A stretch of 54,468 bases of DNA from a bacterium (GCA_030647005.1 JAUSKG010000008.1:1-54468), one strand, 5' to 3'; counted from the first letter of the stretch, positions 9,846 through 18,253 are shown. Numbers and translations are program-made. The notes: generated by a model not told the origin, from the sequence alone.

Positions 9846-10351
9846 AGTGTCGCGGTTTTCAATTCTCGGAGTGCCGCATCCACGAGCTTCTCGTGCTCCG
9901 CGGCCGTGAGCGCGTCCGCGGTGGTCTTCTCGGTGACGGCGAGCACGAGGTCGCCGATTTCGCCACGGACGGTCGCGAGCAACGCGGCGTGGACGCGATC
10001 CGCGTCCTCCTGCGCGTTCGCGAGAATGACGCTCGCCTCCTCGGTTGCGGCCAGCGTGCGCGTCTTGCGGAGCGTCTCTACCTCCTCCGCTGCTCTGACG
10101 AGCACCGCGGCCCGCTCTGCTGCCGCTGCGGCCTGGAGCTGCGTGCGCTCCTGCGCGAGGTCCGCCATGACAACTGTCGCACGCTCCGCGTTCGCAACGC
10201 CTTCCGCGATCGTCGCGCGTCGCTTCTCAAGCATGGCCAGCACCGGACGGTAGAGAAACTTCCGGAGGAGAAAAAAAAGCACGAGGAAATTGACGATCTG
10301 CGCGATGAGTAGCCGCCAGTCAATGCCCAAATTGGTGAGCAGCTCGCCCAT
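9842..10351 (-). CDS. atpF: F1Fo ATP synthase b subunit
   Basis: The peripheral stalk subunit b (169 residues). One N-terminal membrane helix (WRLLIAQIVNFLVLFFLL) is followed by RKFLYRPVLAMLEKRRATIA, the usual exit from the membrane, and then a long charged coiled coil. Placement between atpE (2-base gap) and atpH (4-base overlap) is canonical. Only one b-type gene is seen, so the stalk is probably a homodimer. Confidence 0.93.
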   Translation of the reverse strand: MGELLTNLGIDWRLLIAQIVNFLVLFFLLRKFLYRPVLAMLEKRRATIAEGVANAERATVVMADLAQERTQLQAAAAAERAAVLVRAAEEVETLRKTRTLAATEEASVILANAQEDADRVHAALLATVRGEIGDLVLAVTEKTTADALTAAEHEKLVDAALRELKTATL

Positions 10352-10353
10352 GC

Positions 10354-10623
10354 TTACACGAACTTGATGATGAGCGCAATGACGAGCGCGTAGATGGCGA
10401 TGGCCTCCGCGAACGCGATGGAGAGGATCATTGCGGTCTGCACCTTTGACGCGGCCTCCGGATTGCGACCGATGGCCTCCATCGCCGCTGCAGCGAGGCG
10501 ACCGATAGCGAGTGCCGGCGCGATCGCACCAATCGCGATCGTGAACGCAGCAGCGAGCGACTTCACTGCCTCAACATTCTGAAGGAGGCCCGTTGCGGCC
10601 TCGCGAGCAACTTCGGTCGGCAT
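10354..10623 (-). CDS. atpE: F1Fo ATP synthase c subunit
   Basis: The ring-forming c subunit (89 residues). Two membrane helices are joined by the polar loop RNPEA (residues 53-57). The ion-binding carboxylate is Glu73 in [16 protein letters not shown]. At the positions that bind sodium in Na+-type rings (Gln32 and the Ser/Thr after the Glu in Propionigenium) this protein has Ile and Ala, so proton coupling is more likely; that is inference from alignment by eye. It is preceded by a 74-base gap holding a hairpin, unusual in this otherwise tight operon. Confidence 0.95.
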   Translation of the reverse strand: MPTEVAREAATGLLQNVEAVKSLAAAFTIAIGAIAPALAIGRLAAAAMEAIGRNPEAASKVQTAMILSIAFAEAIAIYALVIALIIKFV

Positions 10624-10654
10624 ACCTGATGCGTGACTGAACGGCTGGACGAAT

Positions 10655-10674
10655 GAGAAACGAGGGCGTTTCTC
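10655..10674 (-). promoter_or_regulatory. Intercistronic hairpin upstream of atpE
   Basis: An 8-bp stem GAGAAACG / CGTTTCTC with a 4-base loop lies in the atpB-atpE gap, ~30 bases before the atpE start. It could be a processing or stability element that raises c-subunit output. It lacks a U tract, so it is not a good terminator. Confidence 0.5.
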
Positions 10675-10697
10675 GGTGCTCCAACCCTCTCAGTGCG

Positions 10698-11444
10698 TTA
10701 GTGCGCAGCGTGGTGCTGCGCAGCCATGTTCAAATTGACCAAGGTGAGTACTGCGAACACGAGCGCCTGGATGAATCCCACGAACAACTCGAGCAGGAGG
10801 AACGGGAGCGGGATCATGTAGGGCACGAGTGTCGTCACAACGATGAGGAGCACCTCGCCCGCAAAAATGTTCCCGAACAATCGGAAGGAGAACGAGATGA
10901 CTTTCGCAAACTCGGAGATGAGCTCGAGAATGCCAACGAAGAAGCCGATCGGCCCCCGAAAGTTCACAAACTTCCCGAGGTGCGCCATGCCGCCCACCAT
11001 CGTGACGCCGATAATCTGTGTCACCACCACGGAGAACAGCGCGATGGCGAGCGTCACGTTGAGGTCTGCGGAGGCGGAACGAATGAACGGGATGATGATT
11101 CTCTCACCGCGATGTTCACCCCACACACCAATCGTACCAAGTCCCGGGACGAGTTCAATCCAGTTCGACACGATGACGAACAGGAAAATCGTGGCGACGT
11201 AGGGAAAGAACTTCAGCGATCGCTCGCGGTCGTGCGTCACACTATCCATGAAACCGAGGAGTGCCTCCACCACCGCTTCCATGACGTGTGCCATCCCGCG
11301 TGCAGGAATCATCGCCACGCGCTTTCCCGCGCGGGAACCGAGCACCACGAGGACCACCGATACGAACACCGCCATGACGAGCGTGTTCGTCACCGGGAAC
11401 GATCCCACGTGCGCAATCGGTTCTGCCGCGAGCGAGATGACCAT
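10698..11444 (-). CDS. atpB: F1Fo ATP synthase a subunit
   Basis: The Fo a subunit (248 residues), which forms the ion half-channels next to the c ring. The essential arginine is Arg188 in SFSFRLFGNIFAGE. SNWIELVPGLGT (residues 93-104) and the C-terminal FVGFIQALVFAVLTLVNL are family hallmarks. Five or six membrane helices are visible. It follows the AtpZ/I-like gene by 6 bases and has no SD. Confidence 0.95.
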   Translation of the reverse strand: MVISLAAEPIAHVGSFPVTNTLVMAVFVSVVLVVLGSRAGKRVAMIPARGMAHVMEAVVEALLGFMDSVTHDRERSLKFFPYVATIFLFVIVSNWIELVPGLGTIGVWGEHRGERIIIPFIRSASADLNVTLAIALFSVVVTQIIGVTMVGGMAHLGKFVNFRGPIGFFVGILELISEFAKVISFSFRLFGNIFAGEVLLIVVTTLVPYMIPLPFLLLELFVGFIQALVFAVLTLVNLNMAAQHHAAH

Positions 11445-11450
11445 AGCAAG

Positions 11451-11684
11451 CTAGTGCTTACCATCAGCGATCACGTCCTTGGCTTTTCGCACGACGAGGA
11501 TGCTCGAAGCGATGAGCGAGAGGAGGATGCCTCCGAGGAGAAACCACGGTGACGTCCCAAACCGCGCATCGAGCGTGCGCCCGATGAACGCGAAAACAAC
11601 AATCGGGATGGCAACGAGGTACCCCAGCTGAAACGCGAGCCCGAGTGCAGTCCAAGTCCCATCGTTCTTTCCAGTGTCGTCCAT
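11451..11684 (-). CDS. AtpZ/AtpI-like small membrane protein
   Basis: A 77-residue protein with two membrane helices (LGLAFQLGYLVAIPIVVFAF and FLLGGILLSLIASSILVVRK) joined by GRTLDARFGTSPW. This matches the AtpZ/AtpI-like accessory family found first in many atp operons and linked to c-ring assembly or ion transport. The start at 11684 is preferred: the longer frame starting at 11747 would begin within the predicted promoter and adds residues unlike the family. Confidence 0.8.
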   Translation of the reverse strand: MDDTGKNDGTWTALGLAFQLGYLVAIPIVVFAFIGRTLDARFGTSPWFLLGGILLSLIASSILVVRKAKDVIADGKH

Positions 11685-11725
11685 AAACGCAAAATGCGTC
11701 CACAGCGACGTGCTGTGGAATATCC

Positions 11726-11754
11726 ATTGTCCTTGCCGCCGACTCATCCGTCAA
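11726..11754 (-). promoter_or_regulatory. Probable promoter of the atp operon
   Basis: On the minus strand TTGACG (11749-11754), 17-bp spacer, GACAAT (11726-11731). The predicted RNA start, near 11719, is ~35 bases before the AtpZ-like start. A small hairpin, CCACAGC/GCTGTGG, follows. Confidence 0.5.
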
Positions 11755-11774
11755 CGATGAAAACAAAAAACAGC

Positions 11775-12686
11775 TCAACCCAGCATCTTTTTGAATAGAC
11801 GCTCTGTGTTCTCAACGCTCGAACGCGCGACCTCGTTGAGCGAGAGCTTCTTCTGCTCCGCGACTTTCTCTGCAACGTGTCGCACGTATGCTGGCTCATT
11901 ACGCTCGCCGCGATGCGGATCCGGCGTGAGGTACGGGCAGTCCGTCTCCACATGGAAACGATCCATTGGCACATCGCGCACGACGCGCATGAGCTCCTCC
12001 TGGATGGCGAGCTGTTTCTTCGTTGGCCGGAAGGTGATGACGCCGGTGAATGAAATGTTGAATCCCCTATCGAGGTACCGCTGCGCCTGCTCCCACGTTC
12101 CGGAGTAGCAGTGGATGAGCCCGCGCGGCTGCGTGCCGTCCCACGCACCATACGCATCCCCGAGGATCCGGATGGTCTCCTCGTGCGCCGACGCATCGGG
12201 ACCCTCGCCATCCCGCACGTGCACCATGAGCGGCAACTCCTCCTCGCGTGCGAGCGCGATCTGCTGACGGAACGTGTCCTCCTGGGTGCGCCGCACCTCC
12301 TGCGGCGCAAGCCCGTCAGGGATATGATAGAAATCCATACCGCACTCCCCGATCCCCACGGTTTTCGGATGGCGCGCGAGCGCACGGTACGCGTCGAGAT
12401 CAAAAACCTCCTTACGCGTCCGAAACGCGATACCTTCCGCATCCTCACCCACCTCGTGCTGATCCACCAACGTGTCCACGAGGTGAATCGGGTGCAATCC
12501 TACCACCGCCCAAATGTGCTCGTACTGCTCCGCGTACGCCACCGCACGCCGCGACGTATCCATCTGCGATCCGACCGCAAGCATCCACACGCCATCACCA
12601 TCCGCGCGCCGAATTACCTCTGCCGCGTCATCGTGATACGCATTGAAGTTGATGTGCGTGTGCGCATCAATGAGGAACGGGTGCAT
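11775..12686 (-). CDS. tatD: TatD-family metal-dependent DNase
   Basis: A 303-residue TIM-barrel hydrolase of the TatD family (3'-5' exonuclease or related metal-dependent DNase). The metal site is visible: DAHTHINF (His9, His11) at the N-terminus, GIGECGMDFYH in the middle, PLMVHVRDGEGP, LIHCYSGTWEQA, and VETDCPYLTPDPHRGERNEP near the end. Length is slightly above the usual 260. It lies 5 bases after cvpA and just upstream of the atp promoter, so read-through into the atp genes is possible. Confidence 0.92.
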   Translation of the reverse strand: MHPFLIDAHTHINFNAYHDDAAEVIRRADGDGVWMLAVGSQMDTSRRAVAYAEQYEHIWAVVGLHPIHLVDTLVDQHEVGEDAEGIAFRTRKEVFDLDAYRALARHPKTVGIGECGMDFYHIPDGLAPQEVRRTQEDTFRQQIALAREEELPLMVHVRDGEGPDASAHEETIRILGDAYGAWDGTQPRGLIHCYSGTWEQAQRYLDRGFNISFTGVITFRPTKKQLAIQEELMRVVRDVPMDRFHVETDCPYLTPDPHRGERNEPAYVRHVAEKVAEQKKLSLNEVARSSVENTERLFKKMLG

Positions 12687-12691
12687 ACTCC

Positions 12692-13225
12692 CTACAGCAC
12701 CTCCCTCGTCAGCACGCTCTCAAGTTCGCGTACGATCGCGGGCAGGAGCGGGATGATGATACTCGCAACACCAACAAGCCAACGTGCAATGTCAGAACCG
12801 GCAATGGCCTCCGTCAAGCCAACACTGATCGGGAAACGTACCGCGAGCCACAGGACGCCACCGATGACGAGTGCGCCCTCGAGAAACCCGAAAATCGCAC
12901 CCGCGAGCCGATTGATCGTCTTGAGAAATGGAATGATCGCGATGATGCGGAATGTCTTATCAATGAGGTAGAACCCAAACCCCACGAGCCGGTTGATGAG
13001 CACGAAAAGCACAAAGAAGATCACCACCTTCGCGAGGTTCACGTTTCCACCAAACAACCATCCAAAGTACTCCGCGATGGGCACAAAGAGCCGGCCGGCG
13101 AGGAACGCGCCCGCGATAACACCCACGAGCGTCCCCGCCGCGCGGATGAGCCCGGACCACAACCCGTAGAGCACAAAGCCACCGAGGATGATGAGGAGGA
13201 TGAGCTCGAAGAAGGACATAGGCAT
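12692..13225 (-). CDS. cvpA: CvpA-family membrane protein
   Basis: A 177-residue protein with four hydrophobic segments. The start FFELILLIILGGFVLYGLWS followed by GLIRAAGTLVGVIAG is the CvpA signature; the family is named for colicin V production and its role is unclear. ATGs at 13225 and 13219 are both plausible. It sits 20 bases after the GreA-type gene and 5 before tatD, an apparent operon. Confidence 0.82.
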   Translation of the reverse strand: MPMSFFELILLIILGGFVLYGLWSGLIRAAGTLVGVIAGAFLAGRLFVPIAEYFGWLFGGNVNLAKVVIFFVLFVLINRLVGFGFYLIDKTFRIIAIIPFLKTINRLAGAIFGFLEGALVIGGVLWLAVRFPISVGLTEAIAGSDIARWLVGVASIIIPLLPAIVRELESVLTREVL

Positions 13226-13245
13226 TCAGTATAGCACGCTCCCTA

Positions 13246-13755
13246 TTACGTCACCGCGACGATGCGGTAGTGCTTCACGGTTCCGTTGATAGTGACGGAC
13301 ACCTCGTCGCCAGCTGCACGCCCCAGGAGCGCAGCACCGAGTGGTGAACTGTAGGAGATGCGTCCGCGCCCGGGGTTTGTCTCCGAGGACCCAAGGATGG
13401 TGTACGTCCGCGGAACGCCGTCGCGCTCGATCGTCACCGTCGAACCAATGCTCACGCGCCCGCGCACCATGGGCTGGTCCTCGATGATGATGGCGTGATC
13501 CAGGCGATGTTGGAGCGAGAGGATGCGATTCTGGATGCGCGTGAGCTCCGCCTTGGCCACCGTGTAGCCCACGTTCTCCGACCGATCCCCCATCTCCGCC
13601 ATGCGGTTGGCCTCATCCGCGGCCTCGCGGAGCTTGCGCGTACGCAAGTCCTCCAGCTCACGTCGAAGTCGCGCCGCTTTCTCTGCGGTGATGACGTAAT
13701 CGCGCCGCTCCCGCGAACGCCGCTCCGCCTCGCTCTTCCGCTGTGGCACACGCAT
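13246..13755 (-). CDS. greA: GreA/GreB-type transcription elongation factor
   Basis: A 169-residue RNA polymerase cleavage factor. The N-terminal coiled coil carries MAEMGDRSENVGYTVAKAEL, with the acidic tip (GDxSEN) that reaches the active site. The C-terminal FKBP-like domain ends with YSSPLGAALLGRAAGDEVSV, a clear family hallmark. About 20 basic residues precede the usual start (YVITAEKAARLRRELEDL), more than in E. coli GreA. It heads the greA-cvpA-tatD run. Confidence 0.9.
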   Translation of the reverse strand: MRVPQRKSEAERRSRERRDYVITAEKAARLRRELEDLRTRKLREAADEANRMAEMGDRSENVGYTVAKAELTRIQNRILSLQHRLDHAIIIEDQPMVRGRVSIGSTVTIERDGVPRTYTILGSSETNPGRGRISYSSPLGAALLGRAAGDEVSVTINGTVKHYRIVAVT

Positions 13756-13830
13756 AGAGGTTTCCCTTGTCTCATCCCGTCACTCTCCGCGTACTCATCA
13801 TCAGCCCCCCCAACACCTCGAGTTCCATCG

Positions 13831-13899
13831 TAGCGGAAACCATTAGGTTTCCACGTTTTCTGAAGGAGGTGGCGACCTGAAGGTACGCCGCTACGGGTC
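13831..13899. repeat. Degenerate family A repeats, inverted pair
   Basis: GTAGCGGAAACCATTAGGTT faces, in inverted orientation, GGTGGCGACCTGAAGGT...GCCGCTAC. Both end in the GTAGCGG/CCGCTAC boundary shared with the copies at 16-43 and 42543-42570. The 13756-13921 gap holds only this. Confidence 0.5.
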
Positions 13900-13921
13900 C
13901 CGCAGATGTCTCTAGGGTACC

Positions 13922-14287
13922 TCAATACTTCCCCAACTCCTCAAGCGTATCATCCGACGTACCAAAGTGGTGAGCAATCTCATGGCGGAGCGTGTGGGCG
14001 ATCTCGCGCTGCAATAGTTCAGGGTCATGCCCAAAATCCTGTTCCAACACCTCCTGGAACAGAACAATACGATCCGGAAGCATCGGCTCGTCAATGGTGC
14101 GATCCACCTGCGCGACACCTTCGTAGCACGCGTACATGGTCTCGCCGTCCGGCACCGCGCACTCCCGCAACTGCTCCACGGTCGGCGCGACCTCAATAAC
14201 AACCGCCACATTCCGTAACCGCACACGAAACTGCTCCGGAATATCCTCCATGGCGCAAGCGACAAGTTGATCAAATGAGGAGCGCAT
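13922..14287 (-). CDS. Zincin-like metallopeptidase (DUF1025-type)
   Basis: A 121-residue minimal zinc peptidase-like protein. The C-terminal motif HEIAHHFGTSDDTLEELGKY is the HExxH zinc signature with the family's typical HHFG continuation. The N-terminal half has the expected IPEQFRVRLRNVAVVIE and FQEVLEQDFG segments. There is no signal peptide, so it is cytoplasmic. The start ATG at 14287 (RSSFDQLVACAMEDIP) is favoured over one 11 codons upstream because the extra residues do not fit the family. Substrates are unknown. Confidence 0.85.
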   Translation of the reverse strand: MRSSFDQLVACAMEDIPEQFRVRLRNVAVVIEVAPTVEQLRECAVPDGETMYACYEGVAQVDRTIDEPMLPDRIVLFQEVLEQDFGHDPELLQREIAHTLRHEIAHHFGTSDDTLEELGKY

Positions 14288-14400
14288 AGATGTGTTGGGG
14301 CGTCTACAAAACCGTGTCACCTGTATTGGTGTGCCGCCCCATGTTCTCTCACGATTTCTCCAACACGATTTCTTGAGATATCACATCCGACTGTTTTTCT

Positions 14401-14664
14401 CTACCGACGTTTGCGGCGTACAAACCAAACAACCGCGAACACGAGAGCAGCAATTCCGATCATCGCTATGATAATCGGAAGGACGATCAAAACGTAATGC
14501 CACCACTCCCACTGTTCGATCGGCGTAGACACGACATCAGAAAGTCCCGGTCTCCGAAAAAGAGGCCGGCGCGGCCGCCATGCAAGCGCATCATGCGCAA
14601 AGCTCGCCCACAGGACGAACACACTCCCCATCACCATCCACGATCGCCGTATACGTCTCATCAT
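14401..14664 (-). CDS. Small exported membrane protein, unknown function
   Basis: An 87-residue protein. Residues 1-28 look like a signal peptide (RRSWMVMGSVFVLWASFAHD then ALA-W). A short Arg/Pro-rich stretch follows (RPRRPLFRRPGLSDVV), then a membrane helix (VLIVLPIIIAMIGIAALVFAVVWF) ending in RRKRR. A type I topology with the short middle segment outside is likely. No family is recognised. It stands alone between the zincin and dus genes. Confidence 0.6.
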   Translation of the reverse strand: MMRRIRRSWMVMGSVFVLWASFAHDALAWRPRRPLFRRPGLSDVVSTPIEQWEWWHYVLIVLPIIIAMIGIAALVFAVVWFVRRKRR

Positions 14665-14685
14665 ACGTTCATGGAGAGCAACATC

Positions 14686-15690
14686 CTACGTGCTCAGCGG
14701 AGACACTTCCGGGGAGAATCCGGCAGTGCGCACTACTGCTGCAACCTCGGCCGACGATTCCGTTTCCATGAGTGCGGCGCGGAGCTCTGCTGCGCCGTGG
14801 AAGCCGGAAACATACGCCTTGAAGTGCCGCCGCATGACGGCGAAGCTCTTGTGCGGGAGAATCTGCTCGAAGAGTTGCGCGTGCTCCACCATGACGCGCA
14901 AGCGCTCGGCGAGTGGTACATCCTCAATGAGCACATCATGACTGAAGCACCACGGGTTCCCAAAGATGGCACGCCCGAGCATCGCGCCGTCGGCATGCGA
15001 GGCGATGACGCGTTCCCGTGCATCCGCAAGGTCGTCCACATCTCCATTTCCGAGGATGACGGTGGAGACGCCCAACGCATCGCGCAGCCGCACGGCTTCC
15101 GCAACATGTTCCCACCGCGCCGGAACCAGCGACATCTCCTTCCGCGTCCGCGCATGGAGCGTCACCGCGGCGAGATCCTCCGCGAGGAGCGCGGGCAGCC
15201 ACGTCGCCACCTCGTCGCGCGCGTACCCAATGCGCGTCTTCACGGAGACGGGCAGTCCCCCCGCCCCACGCTTTGCCGCGCGAATGATCTCGCGCGCGAG
15301 CGTGGGGTTCTTCATGAGTGCCGCACCTGCGCCACACGCCTCCACGGTACGATCCGGACACCCCATGTTGATATCCACGCCGTCAAACCCAAGCTCCACT
15401 GCTACCGCAGCAGCGTACTCCATCATAGCAGGATCCGCCGTGAAGAACTGCGCGACGATGGGCCGCTCGCTCGCACTGAACATGAGGTCGAACATGAGCG
15501 GATTCTCCGCATCCGGTACCCCACGCTTCACGCGCGTGTGCCACAGCCCATCCGCCGAACAGAACTCCGTCCACAGCACATCCGGCTTCCCATACCGCGC
15601 GATGACACGCCGAAACGCCGCGTCCGTGACATTCGCCATCGGTGCGAGTGCCATGATCGGCCGCGCGAGTTTCTCCCAGAATGATTCCAT
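14686..15690 (-). CDS. dus: tRNA-dihydrouridine synthase
   Basis: A 334-residue FMN enzyme that reduces uridine to dihydrouridine in the tRNA D loop. The barrel start IMALAPMANVTDAAFRRVI is the flavin-binding Dus signature. FDGVDINMGCPDRTVEACGA holds the catalytic cysteine region (GCP), VSVKTRIGY and VTLHARTRKEM follow, and GNGDVDDLADARE plus GAMLGRAIFGNPW bind FMN phosphate. Which uridine it modifies cannot be told. The VF530-type gene lies 6 bases upstream on the same strand, so the two probably form a unit. Confidence 0.92.
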   Translation of the reverse strand: MESFWEKLARPIMALAPMANVTDAAFRRVIARYGKPDVLWTEFCSADGLWHTRVKRGVPDAENPLMFDLMFSASERPIVAQFFTADPAMMEYAAAVAVELGFDGVDINMGCPDRTVEACGAGAALMKNPTLAREIIRAAKRGAGGLPVSVKTRIGYARDEVATWLPALLAEDLAAVTLHARTRKEMSLVPARWEHVAEAVRLRDALGVSTVILGNGDVDDLADARERVIASHADGAMLGRAIFGNPWCFSHDVLIEDVPLAERLRVMVEHAQLFEQILPHKSFAVMRRHFKAYVSGFHGAAELRAALMETESSAEVAAVVRTAGFSPEVSPLST

Positions 15691-15696
15691 ACCCCT

Positions 15697-15924
15697 TCAC
15701 CTCCCCGCACGCCTCACCACATCGAGGTAATACCGCTCCACCTTCGCCCGCGCCCACGGCGTCTTCCGCAAAAATGTCAAGCTCGACTTCACGCTGGGCT
15801 CACTCAAAAAACACTTCACCCGAACCCGCCGCCCCAACTCCTCCCACCCCACATGCTCGACAAGATACTCCAGCATCACCTGGAGCGTTTTCCCATGGAG
15901 TGGATCGCGAGGAGGGGCATTCAT
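15697..15924 (-). CDS. VF530-family (DUF2132) DNA-binding protein
   Basis: A 75-residue protein almost identical in pattern to the VF530 family: DPLHGKTLQVMLEYLVEHVG, WEELGRRVRVKCF, then PSVKSSLTFLRKTPWARAKV. The family is described as small DNA-binding proteins. The ATG at 15924 is favoured over a GTG two codons upstream. It lies just before dus. Confidence 0.88.
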   Translation of the reverse strand: MNAPPRDPLHGKTLQVMLEYLVEHVGWEELGRRVRVKCFLSEPSVKSSLTFLRKTPWARAKVERYYLDVVRRAGR

Positions 15925-16018
15925 GAGCACTGATGATACGAACAGCGCCTATACAGTTTTTTTCCGAAACCGCGAAACCGTGTCAAGTCCACTTATCTTA
16001 GAATCTTTTTCTGAGAGA

Positions 16019-16045
16019 AGCACCCCGACATGCTGTCGGGGTGCT
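16019..16045 (-). terminator. Terminator of the small zinc-ribbon-like gene
   Basis: A 12-bp stem AGCACCCCGACA / TGTCGGGGTGCT (loop TGC), followed on the minus strand by TCTCTCAGAAAAAG. It sits 23 bases after the stop of the 16069-16335 gene. Confidence 0.65.
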
Positions 16046-16068
16046 GAAGACGGGACCGCTTGAGAGCC

Positions 16069-16335
16069 CTAGTAACCCCGAAGCGGGACATCCGTCCGCA
16101 AGAAGTCCTTGAGCTCGCGCGTCCCGTCATCACCGAGACGCAAATTCGGAACCTCCGTGGTGATGTGCGCGCCACCTCCGGCGAACGTGACGTGCGAGTT
16201 CCCCGAGCCCCTGAAGACAGTCCCTCCGTCGAAACGGCTCACCACCATCTCGTCGCGCAGGCGTGCCGCTCCGGCACAGTGCGTCCCTGGATGTGGGGCC
16301 CCACATGTGAAGCAGATTCCACCGACACCTCCCAT
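16069..16335 (-). CDS. Small Cys/His-rich protein, unknown function
   Basis: An 88-residue protein with an N-terminal CFTCGAPHPGTHC segment (CxxC plus His and Cys), which could bind zinc. The rest (SRFDGGTVFRGSGNSHVTFA, then LRLGDDGTRELKDFLRT) looks like a small beta-rich fold. No family is recognised. It has a strong SD (AAGGAGGAGTAAG before ATG) and its own terminator, so I regard it as real. Confidence 0.6.
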   Translation of the reverse strand: MGGVGGICFTCGAPHPGTHCAGAARLRDEMVVSRFDGGTVFRGSGNSHVTFAGGGAHITTEVPNLRLGDDGTRELKDFLRTDVPLRGY

Positions 16336-16465
16336 CTTACTCCTCCTTGTTCACCCCTCGAGATCAATCTCAGATGAACGCTATCATCATCTCATCTTCA
16401 CGCATCGCTCGTCAATGGGAACCGTAGAAATCGAGAGTAAGAGGAGTGAACGGGGTTATGAGTGG

Positions 16466-16494
16466 TGGACACGCGCAGAGGTTGGTGGTATGTT
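16466..16494 (+). promoter_or_regulatory. Promoter of the 16546 gene
   Basis: TGGACA (16466-16471), 17-bp spacer, TATGTT (16489-16494); predicted start near 16501, about 45 bases before the ATG. Confidence 0.55.
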
Positions 16495-16545
16495 CATCAT
16501 GTGACGGACACGCACCTTCCACGCTCGATCCAACGGAGGAACATC

Positions 16546-17244
16546 ATGGGCAGTATCGAGAAACAGATCCGAGAGTACATCGCGAGTCATTTTCACGACC
16601 GCACCATGCCATTTCCGGGGTACCTCGACGAGGTCATGGGGGTACTGCGGCCGCTCTGCATCATCGCGGCAACGGGTGAATACCCGCTGGCACAGGCAGA
16701 TGCGGTGAATCTGGAGCATGTTTCAGACGCCATCGCCACGGCAATGGGGCGCGCAGTGAAGAGCGTCGTGATGGCTTCCGTATCTCGTCCGTTCCCACCA
16801 CCCGATTGGATGAGCGCCGCGGTGTACCAAGACCATTGCGTGAGCACGTTCTGGGACGAGATCCTCGCATCCCTCCAAGGAACCCTCGGCGGTATCCTTG
16901 GAGCACAGTACAGTGCTCGGTATGGGTACGATCGCCTCGCAGCCATCCGTGACGTCTGGCAGGAACATGTAGGAGTTTCCATCGGCGTTGCGGCCATACG
17001 AAAGCTCGGGTGGGGAAATGCCCTCTCGTCGGGAGCGCAGATCCGCGTTCCTACCCTCGAACAGCGCATTGCGGAGCTCGGCGTCATCCAGGGAGGTGTG
17101 CTCGTTCCGTACCTGGCTGCAGCGACTGTCGGCGATACCGATGTACTCGAGAATCTCTACCAACTCGTCCTCCTGCTCCCAGAGGTGCTCGTACTCGGGG
17201 AGCGAAGCGATGCGCCGGGTGTCTGGATCGCACTCGCTGCCTAG
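16546..17244 (+). CDS. Unknown alpha-helical cytoplasmic protein
   Basis: A 232-residue protein with no signal peptide or membrane helix and no family I recognise. The start is set by a strong SD (ACGGAGGA, 5 bases before the ATG); a longer frame from 16462 would overlap the promoter. It begins MGSIEKQIREYIASHFHDRT. The middle holds DWMSAAVYQDHCVSTFWDEI and a glycine-rich GTLGGILGAQYSARYGYDRL. It stands alone with its own promoter and terminator, like the other unknown genes of this window (29882, 30126, 53221). Confidence 0.65.
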   Translation: MGSIEKQIREYIASHFHDRTMPFPGYLDEVMGVLRPLCIIAATGEYPLAQADAVNLEHVSDAIATAMGRAVKSVVMASVSRPFPPPDWMSAAVYQDHCVSTFWDEILASLQGTLGGILGAQYSARYGYDRLAAIRDVWQEHVGVSIGVAAIRKLGWGNALSSGAQIRVPTLEQRIAELGVIQGGVLVPYLAAATVGDTDVLENLYQLVLLLPEVLVLGERSDAPGVWIALAA

Positions 17245-17282
17245 CGACGGATCCGAGCAAAGCCCATGACGGAAACATCAGC

Positions 17283-17308
17283 GTCCCGCCCCTTCACAGG
17301 GGCGGGAC
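17283..17308 (+). terminator. Terminator of the 16546 gene
   Basis: 10-bp stem GTCCCGCCCC / GGGGCGGGAC with a 6-base loop, followed by TACTTTTAC. Confidence 0.75.
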
Positions 17309-17431
17309 TACTTTTACAGCAATGGCGTCGGTCCTACTCTCAGTCATCCATGGCTGTCATTTTTGTATCTGTTGGCAATCAAAATTCGCTCTTACGTATT
17401 GACGGGCTATACGGGGAGTACTGTTCAGTCC

Positions 17432-18253
17432 TTAGATTTTTCGTACTGCGAAGTCACTTCCGGGTTCTGGATTTCCGAACACCGCGCCTGCGGATGCGGA
17501 ACAATCGCCAGCGTAGCGCAGCGAGAGCTCAAAACCGGGATTCGCCGGATCGCCACTGCTTCCTGGAGCGAATACGAGCGACCCCGCAGATTTTGCGAAG
17601 ATGTTTTCGACGACAGGAACGCGCATCGTTTTTGCGCCGAGCTGCAGTTCGATCTCCGCGCCCCATGCGATGCCAAGCGTGATACGATCCCGTTCCGTGA
17701 ACGAAGTTTTCACGTTGCCGTAGTTGTCAATGTGCAGCACAATGAACTCCGGCGGCATGAACGGAACATGGTCAAGAGAGAGCGTCGCACCCGTGACCGC
17801 GGCGACGTTGCCATCCATAACCGCACCGACGACCGCAGGAAATACGTCCCGTGATCGAAACTGGCTTCCCTCTGCGCTACACTGTGCGAGTGCAAGCGCG
17901 GTGATCCGTTCGCGAACGAGCGACAAGCAGTTGCCGGCGTTTGGCGTGACCACGCGTGCGCCCGTGTCCAGTGTTGCGATGACGAGCGGCGCGCCCGCTG
18001 CAGCAACGACACCGTTTTCGGTCTGCGTACGCGGGTCAGTGTTCAGGAAAAACGTCGTATCCGCCCCGCGACCCGCAGGGATACCGCGGTGGAGCTGTGC
18101 GAGGAGAAATGCGGTATGGATGGTGTTAAATGGTCGCGTCGCAACAAGATCCACCGTGAACGGGGTGGTTGTAGCGCGGCGCACTGCGAGGATGGCCTCC
18201 GTGGAAGCGAGACCGTCACTTCCGTAGTCGGCAATGAGGATGAGGTGTGGCAT
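17432..18253 (-). CDS. SAM hydrolase / SAM-dependent halogenase-family protein (DUF62)
   Basis: A 273-residue protein of the SAM hydroxide adenosyltransferase family (relatives: chlorinase, fluorinase). Most members hydrolyse S-adenosylmethionine to adenosine and methionine. The N-terminus LILIADYGSDG carries the conserved Asp. RPFNTIHTAFLLAQLHRGIP and PLVIATLDTGARVVTPNAGN are in the expected places, and the C-terminal domain has IVLHIDNYGNVKTSF (family: IDxFGNxxTN). Specificity cannot be read from sequence, though the hydrolase is by far the commonest type. The start at 18253 gives the usual N-terminus; an upstream ATG at 18313 is only ~6 bases from the predicted RNA start. Its context with tRNA-Met, two MetRS genes, metK and a Met gamma-lyase-like gene is striking. 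Confidence 0.85.
   Translation of the reverse strand: MPHLILIADYGSDGLASTEAILAVRRATTTPFTVDLVATRPFNTIHTAFLLAQLHRGIPAGRGADTTFFLNTDPRTQTENGVVAAAGAPLVIATLDTGARVVTPNAGNCLSLVRERITALALAQCSAEGSQFRSRDVFPAVVGAVMDGNVAAVTGATLSLDHVPFMPPEFIVLHIDNYGNVKTSFTERDRITLGIAWGAEIELQLGAKTMRVPVVENIFAKSAGSLVFAPGSSGDPANPGFELSLRYAGDCSASAGAVFGNPEPGSDFAVRKI

Noticed and set aside
10354-10623. Sodium-driven ATP synthase
   Set aside because: The c subunit has Ile and Ala where sodium-binding rings have Gln and Ser/Thr, so a proton ring is more likely.
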